The notes under the pieces: generated by a model
What the model saw: the letters and a program-made list of their open reading frames with translations, nothing else
The model's database searches: none
Told to the model about the DNA's origin: nothing
Part shown: positions 11,868 to 19,067 of the stretch, piece after piece
How the letters are laid out: the number at the start of each line of letters is the position of its first letter
Position numbering within the stretch: position 1 is the stretch's first letter
NCBI GenBank assembly: GCA_016177805.1
Contig: JACOUN010000038.1
Coordinates: forward strand, 61,403 to 125,402
Direction: 5' to 3'
From: Rhodocyclales bacterium
Lineage (GTDB): Bacteria; Pseudomonadota; Gammaproteobacteria; Burkholderiales; Rhodocyclaceae
Length of the DNA stretch: 64,000 bases
Position numbers and translations under genes: made by a program

Positions 11868-11896
11868 TTGCGTTTGGAAAACCCAGACACTAAGAT
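11868..11896 (+). promoter_or_regulatory. Sigma70-type promoter of the ATPase/nuclease operon
   Basis: TTGCGT (11868-11873), a 17-base spacer and TAAGAT (11891-11896) form a good -35/-10 pair. The predicted transcription start is near 11903, only about 23 bases before the ATG at 11926, so the leader is short and has no Shine-Dalgarno sequence. The -10 element is overlapped by the palindrome at 11892-11921. Confidence 0.6.
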
Positions 11897-11921
11897 ACTG
11901 AGTAAATTTACTCAGTATCTT
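11892..11921. promoter_or_regulatory. Perfect 30-bp palindrome, operator candidate
   Basis: The half site AAGATACTGAGTAAA (11892-11906) is followed directly by its exact reverse complement (11907-11921), with no spacer. It covers the -10 element and the predicted start site of the operon promoter, and ends 4 bases before the ATG at 11926. That position fits a repressor operator. If transcription instead starts upstream, the RNA would form a hairpin just ahead of the start codon. The AT-rich sequence stands out against the GC-rich surroundings. The regulator is unknown. Confidence 0.75.
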
Positions 11922-11925
11922 CATA

Positions 11926-13188
11926 ATGCCTTTTGAACGTAGCCAGATCAGCATCCTTCGACACCGCCTCGGTGAATCGCCACGTTTCATGATCGTCGTT
12001 GCCGGCCCTCGCCAAGTTGGGAAAACCACCTTGGTCCGGCAGGCGCTATCAGCGCATCGCGGTCAGTCAAGCTTTATTGCCGTCGACCAGCCATTGCCGG
12101 AAGCGATTGACCCTTTCGGTAGCCTAAGCTCACTCCCCTTGACGCAAGCACTGCCCGGATCGCCCCCGACCGCCGAATGGCTGGTTCAGCAATGGACTCA
12201 GGCGCGAGCAAAGGCAAGGGCGCTGCCAGAGGGCGAGCGCTATGTTCTTGCCATTGATGAAATTCAGAAAATTCCGCGCTGGTCGGAAGTCGTCAAAGGT
12301 CTGTGGGATGCCGATCGTACAGAGAGTCTGCCACTGCATGTCGTGCTGCTGGGGTCGTCGCCTTGGTTGATGCAGAAAGGCCTTACGGAAAGCCTGGCGG
12401 GCCGCTATGAACCGATACGCATGACGCATTGGTCTTACGGGGAAATGCAGGCGGCTTTCGATTTTTCGCTCGACGAGTACATCTATTTCGGCGGTTACCC
12501 CGGAAGTGCCGATCTGATTCGGGAAGAGGGGCGGTGGCGGCACTATGTGCGCAATGCCCTGATTCAGCCGAACATCGAAAAAGACATCCTGCAGATGACG
12601 CGGGTCGACAAACCGGCGCTGCTTAAAGCCTTGTTTGAATTGGGGTGCGGCGCCTACTCCGGGCAAATCATCGCCTACGACAAGCTGCGTGGCCAACTGG
12701 TCGATGCCGGGAACACAACGACCCTGGCCCACTACCTTGAACTCCTTTCCATGGCGGGGTTGCTGACCGGCCTGTCCAAGTTCGCCGTGCAGGCTTTCCG
12801 GAAACGGGCGTCCAGTCCGAAATTGAACGCACACAATACCGCTTTGATTTCCGCGCTGGCCGGCTATTCCTTTTCCGAAGCGACGGGCGATCGGAGCTAC
12901 TGGGGTCGCCTCGTGGAAAGCACGGTCGGCGCGCATTTGCTCAATACGGCTTCAGATGACTGCGAGATTAATTACTGGCGGGAAAGTCCCCACGAAGTCG
13001 ACTTCGTGCTCACCAACGGCAGGAAGGTCCTGGCCATCGAAGTCAAAAGCGGCCAAAAATTCGCCGCGCCCAAGGGACTGGAGGTGTTTGCCGGCAAATT
13101 CAAGGAAGCACGCCCCTTGATAGTCGGCGATGGCGGCGTTCCCTTGGCCGAGTTCCTGTCCCATCCCGCCGACGAATGGCTGGAGTAA
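11926..13188 (+). CDS. AAA_14 / DUF4143 ATPase with C-terminal nuclease-like motif
   Basis: A 420-residue protein of the AAA_14-DUF4143 family, whose members are common but poorly understood. Walker A is GPRQVGKT (residues 27-34) and Walker B VLAIDEIQKI (107-116, catalytic DE at 111-112). The AAA part ends around residue 200. The C-terminal DUF4143 domain carries HEVDFVLTNGRKVLAIEVK: Asp359, Glu372 and Lys374 fit the D-x(n)-ExK signature of the PD-(D/E)xK nuclease fold, though cleavage is not proven for this family. The next gene begins 4 bp after the stop and has the same ATPase-then-ExK plan. Base composition is lower in G+C than the neighbours. Co-regulation with the next gene is near certain; function in defence is inference. 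Confidence 0.85.
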   Translation: MPFERSQISILRHRLGESPRFMIVVAGPRQVGKTTLVRQALSAHRGQSSFIAVDQPLPEAIDPFGSLSSLPLTQALPGSPPTAEWLVQQWTQARAKARALPEGERYVLAIDEIQKIPRWSEVVKGLWDADRTESLPLHVVLLGSSPWLMQKGLTESLAGRYEPIRMTHWSYGEMQAAFDFSLDEYIYFGGYPGSADLIREEGRWRHYVRNALIQPNIEKDILQMTRVDKPALLKALFELGCGAYSGQIIAYDKLRGQLVDAGNTTTLAHYLELLSMAGLLTGLSKFAVQAFRKRASSPKLNAHNTALISALAGYSFSEATGDRSYWGRLVESTVGAHLLNTASDDCEINYWRESPHEVDFVLTNGRKVLAIEVKSGQKFAAPKGLEVFAGKFKEARPLIVGDGGVPLAEFLSHPADEWLE

Positions 13189-13192
13189 GACA

Positions 13193-16100
13193 ATGGTGTT
13201 CATCCCTCGGCGAGTTAGTCGCGTATCGGCAGATGAAACAAGACTGGCTGAAAGCACGATTTCCCCCATGACGGAACTTCGCGACCACGCTGCATGGGTT
13301 CTTTTGGGCGAACCGGGGGCCGGAAAATCGGTGGTGTTCGAGATGGAAGCCCTGGCGACGGAAGGTCTTTTCATCACCATCGCCAAGTTCTTGAGCGATG
13401 ATCCCGACCCGGCTTGGCAGGGCAAAGCACTGTTCCTCGATGGCCTCGATGAAACCCGTGCCAGCGGCGGCGGCAACGGGCTTCTGTTAATGGTCCGTGC
13501 TCACCTGAGAAAACTCGGGAACCCCAAGTTCCGCATTGCCTGCCGCGCCGCTGATTGGTTCGGCTCAACGGATAGCAGTGCAGTCAGCGACATTTCACCC
13601 GATGGTCGACTGGGAGTTTTCGTACTTGAGCCATTGAGCCCGGAAGAAATTCACGAAATCTTGCGGCTCAACCACGGGATTACCGATCCCGAGGGCTTTG
13701 TGAACAAAGCACGCGATCGCGGCATCGACGGCTTGTTGAGCAACCCGCAGACGCTGCGTCTTCTGGCCGAAGCCATACGAGATGGACAATGGCCAAACAC
13801 GCGCGAGGAAACCTTCCAACTGGCTTGTCGGAAACTGGCGAATGAGGACGCCAAACCACATCGGGATCACCAGCGCGCTCACGCGATCCCGGTCGAGAGC
13901 GTTCTGGAGGCTGCCGGTCAGCTTTGCGTCGTCTTGCTGCTATCGGACAAAACCGGTGTGGCGCTTGACGTGGAACGTGCCGACTCGGGCTTTCCGTTGA
14001 TAGACGATTTCTCACCGCCTGACTTACCCGTCGCCCGCTTGGCCACGAGGCGAAAACTGTTTCGTCCATCGGATGCCGAAGAGCGGGTGCTACCCAGCCA
14101 TCGCAGCGTGGCCGAATACCTGGCGGCGCAATGGCTGGCAAGGCAAATCGATCACAACGGCCTGCCACTACGGCGAGTCATGAATCTCTTTATCGGACGG
14201 GATGAACGCACCGTGGCCGGGTTGCGCGGCCTCTATGGCTGGCTCGCCCTGCATTGCCAAGCGGCCCGTCCGCGCCTGATCGAAGCCGATCCAATGACTG
14301 TCGTGGTTTACGGCGATGTCGAACCGATGTCTCTGGCGGACAAACGGAAGCTGCTCGCCGGCCTGTATCGAGAGGCACAGCAACACCTTGTTTTCCGCTG
14401 GGAAATTCCGTCGACAACACCTTTTGGCGCGCTTGCCGATCCGGAACTGGCACCCGAATTTACTGCGGCCTTGACCTCGTCGCAGCGGGATGACGCAAGC
14501 CAGTCGTTTGTCTATTGCGTGCTGGACATTCTCGGCGAAGGCGATCCCGTCCCGGCGTTGGCGCCAGCCATCAAGGCCGTCGTCATGGATGACAGTTTCT
14601 GGGAAGGCATCAGAAGGCATGCGCTGGCGGCCTGGCTGAAACTGTCGCCGCCGGATGAAGAAGCGCTGGCCTTGCTCGATGCCATCAACGAACGAAGGCT
14701 GACCGACTCCGACGACGAACTGGCCGGCGAACTGCTGGAGCATTTGTACCCTGGATGTATCGCACCGGACGTTCTGTTTAGCTATCTGCATGCGCCCAAG
14801 AAAAGGGACTACATCGGTGGTCATGCTCGGTTCTGGGGGCACGAACTGCCGCGCCTCGCACCCGACGCGCATCTGCCCTGCCTGCTCGATCAGTTGGCCG
14901 CGAGGAACGATTCAGAACTCTGGGACCAAGTGGAGTTCAGCTTCGATATCCAGCGGATGCTGGGCGCGTTGCTCTGCCGGGGGCTGGAAACTCACGGCGA
15001 TACGATTACCGATGAACGCCTGTTCGCCTGGTTGGGCATAGGCGCCGACGGGTACGGAGAGTATCGCCTGGAGAGCAAGCACCGGGCAGCCATTGCCGAC
15101 TGGTTGCAGAAACGTCCCGAGCATTACAAGGCGATGCTGGCTCTTAGCTACAAGTATTGCGCAGCAAAGGAGCAGGTACGTTCTTGCATTTTCACCCAGG
15201 AGCACCGTTTGCACGGCGCAGTGGCGCCTGACGATATCGGGCTTTGGCATCTGGATCGAGCCTCGCAAGAGGCCAACGAAGCGCTTGCCGAGGAAAATCT
15301 GTGGCAAGCAGTCCGGACCCTTATTTTAAAGCACGGTCATGCTGGCCTGTCGCTGGAGAAGATAGAAGCATGGGCCGCTGCCAACCCTGAGAGAAAACAC
15401 TGGCTGGATTCGATGCTGAGTTGTGAAATCCAGGATAGGCAACGTGAGAGTGCATCAAAGGCCAAAGCTCGCAAGCTTGAACACACCGAGCGAAAGCGAA
15501 AACGCACTAGTGATTTTTACAAGCACTTGCCGGCTGTCAGTGATGGCAGCGCGGCACCGGGCATCCTGCATGAATTGGCTGGCGTCTGGATGAATCATTA
15601 CAGCGATACGCGTGGCGAATCCCCGGCGGAGCGCTTCGGCAACTATTGCGACGACGGCGACCAAGCCCTCAAGGCCGCCGAGGCTGGCTTCTTTCTTTGT
15701 CCCCTGCGCGCTGACTTGCCCAGCGTTAGCGAAATCATTGACCTCGGCATCAAGCGGCGCGAGCACTACATTCGCAAACCGTGCCTGATCGGCATGGAGT
15801 TGCGCTGGCAGCGGGGCGCTTCCTTCGTCGACATGCTCAGCGACGACTGTTTGCGCCGCATGCTTGCCTTCCGCCTGACCTATGGCGCAGACGGAACGCC
15901 GGCGTGGTTCACCCACTTCGTTCAGACGCGCCCGGCTTTGGTGGCGGACGTGCTGGTCGCCCATGCCAGCGCCACCCTGAAAGCCAGGGCTGATTTCGTC
16001 CATGCAATCAATTACTTGGCGCACCAACCAGAGTGCCGGGATGTCGCGGTGCTCGCAGTACCGCAATTGTTGGCGGCTTATCCGATGCGCGCAAAATCGA

Positions 16101-17224
16101 CCCAACTGTCACACCTGGAAAACCTGCTGAAAGCCGCCTTGCGCCATACCGCCGAGCAACTCGCGGCGCTGATCGACACCAAGCTGGCAGTCAAAGGCAT
16201 GGATGTCGCCCAGCGGGTCTACTGGCTGACGACGGCGATGCTGCTCGATCCGGGCAAGCATGAGATGGCGCTTTGGCAATACATCGGCAAGCACTGGCTT
16301 CGGGCCAATCATCTGTGTGTCTTTCTCAGCGAACGCTTTGGCGAACTCAGCAACGACCATGCGCTTACTCCCGGCACGCTCGGAAAGTTGATCGAACTGC
16401 TCAGCCCGCACGCCGAGTTCGAGCGCAGATCGGGCATTGTCAGCGCTCCAATGCAGCGCGGTGAAAATATCCGGACCATGGTGACCCGCCTTGGTGCACT
16501 GGCAACCGCCGAGGCCGAGCGGGAAATCGAGCGCCTGCTTGCCCTGCCAGCGCTGAACAAGCTCAAGCACGCGCTGGAGCACGCGCGTCACCAATTGAAA
16601 CTGAAGCGACGTGAAAGCGCTTTCCGCTTTCCCGCGCTAGCGAGCGTTACCCAGATTCTGGCCAACCGGGAACCGGCCAATCCGGCTGATTTGGCGGCCT
16701 TGGCGGTCGAGTATCTGGAGCAGATCGCTATTGCGATTCGCAACGACAACGACGACGGATTTCGTCAATTCTGGAACATCGAAAACAGGAAGCCGACCGG
16801 AAAACGCGAAGAGAATTACTGCCGAGATGCATTGCTGCCAAGGCTGCGCGCGTCTTTCGTGCCCTTCGGAATCGATTGCCAGCCCGAGGGTGACTACGCC
16901 AACGACAAGCGCGCAGACATACGATTGTCCTATCGCAATGAGTTTGAAGTACCCATCGAAATCAAGCGCGACGACAACAGGTCGTTGTGGACTGCGTTGC
17001 GCAGCCAGTTGATGGACCAATACGCGCGATCCCCCAAGGCATCCGATTATGGAATCTATCTCGTTCTCTGGTTTGGCGAAGGCGACATATCGCCGGCCAA
17101 GGATGGCGGGAAAAAGCCAACCACCCCAGGCGAGTTGCAGTCGCGTCTCGAAGCGCAACTTGACGCAGAAGAGCGAAGCCGGATTTTTGTCCGGGTGCTG
17201 GATGTGAGCAGGCCCAAAAAATAG
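13193..17224 (+). CDS. Giant NACHT-type STAND NTPase with C-terminal PD-(D/E)xK-like domain
   Basis: A 1343-residue protein started at ATG 13193 (GGAG seven bases upstream); an upstream in-frame ATG at 13130 lies inside the previous gene. Walker A is GEPGAGKS (39-46) and the NACHT Walker B is ALFLDGLDE (79-87). Further NACHT features are FRIACRAADW (about 113-122), LSNPQTLRLLAEA (about 182-194) and SHRSVAEYLAAQWLA (about 300). The middle, about 350-1200, is mostly helical and repeat-like, with a Lys/Arg-rich segment near 748-778; it could be the sensor. The C-terminus has D1242, E1256 and K1258 (pattern ADIRLSY...PIEIKRDD), then LRSQLMDQYA and GIYLVLWFG, a PD-(D/E)xK-like core. Only some 35 residues precede the NTPase, so the likely effector is C-terminal. 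Bacterial NACHT proteins are known antiphage factors; activity here is inferred. Confidence 0.82.
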   Translation: MVFIPRRVSRVSADETRLAESTISPMTELRDHAAWVLLGEPGAGKSVVFEMEALATEGLFITIAKFLSDDPDPAWQGKALFLDGLDETRASGGGNGLLLMVRAHLRKLGNPKFRIACRAADWFGSTDSSAVSDISPDGRLGVFVLEPLSPEEIHEILRLNHGITDPEGFVNKARDRGIDGLLSNPQTLRLLAEAIRDGQWPNTREETFQLACRKLANEDAKPHRDHQRAHAIPVESVLEAAGQLCVVLLLSDKTGVALDVERADSGFPLIDDFSPPDLPVARLATRRKLFRPSDAEERVLPSHRSVAEYLAAQWLARQIDHNGLPLRRVMNLFIGRDERTVAGLRGLYGWLALHCQAARPRLIEADPMTVVVYGDVEPMSLADKRKLLAGLYREAQQHLVFRWEIPSTTPFGALADPELAPEFTAALTSSQRDDASQSFVYCVLDILGEGDPVPALAPAIKAVVMDDSFWEGIRRHALAAWLKLSPPDEEALALLDAINERRLTDSDDELAGELLEHLYPGCIAPDVLFSYLHAPKKRDYIGGHARFWGHELPRLAPDAHLPCLLDQLAARNDSELWDQVEFSFDIQRMLGALLCRGLETHGDTITDERLFAWLGIGADGYGEYRLESKHRAAIADWLQKRPEHYKAMLALSYKYCAAKEQVRSCIFTQEHRLHGAVAPDDIGLWHLDRASQEANEALAEENLWQAVRTLILKHGHAGLSLEKIEAWAAANPERKHWLDSMLSCEIQDRQRESASKAKARKLEHTERKRKRTSDFYKHLPAVSDGSAAPGILHELAGVWMNHYSDTRGESPAERFGNYCDDGDQALKAAEAGFFLCPLRADLPSVSEIIDLGIKRREHYIRKPCLIGMELRWQRGASFVDMLSDDCLRRMLAFRLTYGADGTPAWFTHFVQTRPALVADVLVAHASATLKARADFVHAINYLAHQPECRDVAVLAVPQLLAAYPMRAKSTQLSHLENLLKAALRHTAEQLAALIDTKLAVKGMDVAQRVYWLTTAMLLDPGKHEMALWQYIGKHWLRANHLCVFLSERFGELSNDHALTPGTLGKLIELLSPHAEFERRSGIVSAPMQRGENIRTMVTRLGALATAEAEREIERLLALPALNKLKHALEHARHQLKLKRRESAFRFPALASVTQILANREPANPADLAALAVEYLEQIAIAIRNDNDDGFRQFWNIENRKPTGKREENYCRDALLPRLRASFVPFGIDCQPEGDYANDKRADIRLSYRNEFEVPIEIKRDDNRSLWTALRSQLMDQYARSPKASDYGIYLVLWFGEGDISPAKDGGKKPTTPGELQSRLEAQLDAEERSRIFVRVLDVSRPKK

Positions 17225-17271
17225 TGCCGGCCGTTGGGTGGGGCACGGCACTTCATACGAGATCGATCCGG

Positions 17272-17688
17272 CTAGCGCGCGCCGAACAGCTCCTGCTGCT
17301 CACACCCGGCAACTCCAGTCAGCGATCTTGCCCACGGCAGCGCCGAGCGCATCCAGATCTGCAGCGAAGGCTTGAGCTGCGCACGTTGATCGAGCACCCC
17401 CACCCGCAGGCTGACATGGGCTGCCCCTTCCAGCGCGATCGCGAACAGCGGGGTGCCGCACTCGGGACAGAACGCCTGCACCCGTTTGGCGCCGCTGTCG
17501 CCGGTACGGACGTAGCGCTTCGGCTCGCCGTGTAGCTGGAACGTCTCGACCGGCGCCGGAACGACCACGCGATAAGCCGTACCCGTGAGCACCTGGCAAT
17601 CCGCGCAGTGACAGACGACAACCCTGCTTGGATCAACGGTCGCGGCGAGCCGGATCGCGCCGCAATGACAAGCTCCGGAAACCTGCAT
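17272..17688 (-). CDS. GFA-family zinc-binding protein
   Basis: A 138-residue protein of the GFA (glutathione-dependent formaldehyde-activating enzyme-like / CENP-V) family. The zinc-binding cysteines are plain: GACHCGAIRL at the N-terminus, VCHCADCQ near residue 35 and FCPECGTPLF near 85. ATG 17688 is preceded by AAGGAGG eight bases upstream. An in-frame ATG at 17727 also has a Shine-Dalgarno (AAGGAGAG) and overlaps the DUF3999 stop in a TGATG, so a 151-residue form by coupled translation is possible. Last gene of a six-gene minus-strand operon. A formaldehyde role should not be assumed; most family members are uncharacterised. Confidence 0.85.
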   Translation of the reverse strand: MQVSGACHCGAIRLAATVDPSRVVVCHCADCQVLTGTAYRVVVPAPVETFQLHGEPKRYVRTGDSGAKRVQAFCPECGTPLFAIALEGAAHVSLRVGVLDQRAQLKPSLQIWMRSALPWARSLTGVAGCEQQELFGAR

Positions 17689-17726
17689 CGTGGTTCCCTC
17701 CTTGGGTGCAACGGTCAGTCCCTGCA

Positions 17727-19067
17727 TCACGGCTCTCTCCTTTCCGGAGCCCGCATGTCGCGCCACAGCCCGCGCGCCATCATGCCGAGCACACCGACGC
17801 CGGCCATCAGGGCGGCCCACAGCAGCCAGTGCGAGCCCGGCTGCCACGGCGCCGGGGTGCGCGGTGGCGGTGAGACGGGCTGCGCGCCGCTCAACACTTG
17901 ACCCGCATGCAAGGTCGCGGCGGTGGCGCTGCCATAGCCAGGCACCACCTGCGCGGGTGCAAGCCAGGCGGGGGGTGTGGTCGCGTGACCGGCCGCGAGG
18001 GTGTACGGCCCGGCGCCGCGCGCGACGAAGGCCACCTCTTCGGATACCCAGCCGAGTTGCAGGCGCGGAGCCGATCCTTCGCCCATATCGGTGGCCAGGG
18101 TCGCCCGCCATAGCGGATCGCGGCTCAGCGCCACCGGGGTGGGCGTGCCTTCCAGCGTGCCGTCGGCCTGGCGCAGCCGGTAGCCGACCGTAGCGCCGCG
18201 CCACTGCCAGCGCGCGCTGACGGTGGCACGGGAGAACAGCACCGCCGAGACCACGTCGTTGTCGCCCGGCGGCACCAGGCGCAGCGCGTCGACCGGGAAC
18301 AGGCCGGGCGAGACGTACTCGACGGCGCCCCCGGAGTACGCGCCATCGACCTCGACCCACCCGCGTTCTATGGCCGTCGCGGCGCTGCGGCTGACCAGCG
18401 CGGCGCGCTGCAGGGTGATCGCGGGTGGAGCGCCGTCCCAATCCACGCGCAGGAAACGCGCGCGTACCGCCGGCAGCGCGATGCGATCCTGCACGATGCG
18501 TGCATCGCCCGCGCCCAGCGCCAGCACCGGAGTGCGACGGGCGACGTTGCGCCAGTTCTGCAGATCGTCCGACGCGCGCACCGTCACCGCTGCTTCAAAG
18601 GGGGTGGGTTCGGGCCAGATCAGAGCCAGCTCGTCGACCGCCACATCGAAATCCTTCACCTCCAGCAGATAACCGCGCGGCGCAGCCGCTACAGGCGTGT
18701 TCGAACCGGCGTCAATCTCGATGCGCACGCTGCCGGACGCGCTCACCTTGTCCACCACCACTGATTCCGTCGTGCCGACACTCATGCCCGGCACCGACAC
18801 CAGCGGCCGCTCGACCCGCCGCTCCCGCGCTTCGGTGCGCCGGGGCAGGCGCGCCATCGGCACGGGTTCGCCTGCGCCATTGAAGATCCGCACATCGCCG
18901 AGGTCGGCCCGTCGCACGGCGCGATAGACGTCGGCCGGCAAGCGGAGCTGCACCAGCCCGGCGTCGGCCGGCGCCTCGATCGCCAGCCGGACATCGAAAT
19001 CCTGCGGGGTTACCTCCGCCAGCGCGGCGGGTGCGATCAGCAACACCATCCATGGCCATGCTTTCAT
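17727..19067 (-). CDS. DUF3999 family envelope protein
   Basis: A 446-residue protein with an N-terminal signal peptide (MKAWPWMVLLIAPAALA|EV) and a hydrophobic C-terminal anchor (WLLWAALMAGVGVLGMMARG), hence probably periplasmic and inner-membrane anchored. It matches my knowledge of DUF3999, a family that usually lies next to a DUF2339 gene, as here. The body is beta-rich and contains no catalytic motif I recognise. ATG 19067 overlaps the stop of the preceding DUF2339 gene in an ATGA, so the two are translationally coupled and their products likely act together. Function unknown. Confidence 0.82.
   Translation of the reverse strand: MKAWPWMVLLIAPAALAEVTPQDFDVRLAIEAPADAGLVQLRLPADVYRAVRRADLGDVRIFNGAGEPVPMARLPRRTEARERRVERPLVSVPGMSVGTTESVVVDKVSASGSVRIEIDAGSNTPVAAAPRGYLLEVKDFDVAVDELALIWPEPTPFEAAVTVRASDDLQNWRNVARRTPVLALGAGDARIVQDRIALPAVRARFLRVDWDGAPPAITLQRAALVSRSAATAIERGWVEVDGAYSGGAVEYVSPGLFPVDALRLVPPGDNDVVSAVLFSRATVSARWQWRGATVGYRLRQADGTLEGTPTPVALSRDPLWRATLATDMGEGSAPRLQLGWVSEEVAFVARGAGPYTLAAGHATTPPAWLAPAQVVPGYGSATAATLHAGQVLSGAQPVSPPPRTPAPWQPGSHWLLWAALMAGVGVLGMMARGLWRDMRAPERREP

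Noticed and set aside
12130..12936. A 268-residue antisense frame in the AAA_14 gene
   Set aside because: No motif and no start signal; the sense strand has clear Walker motifs.
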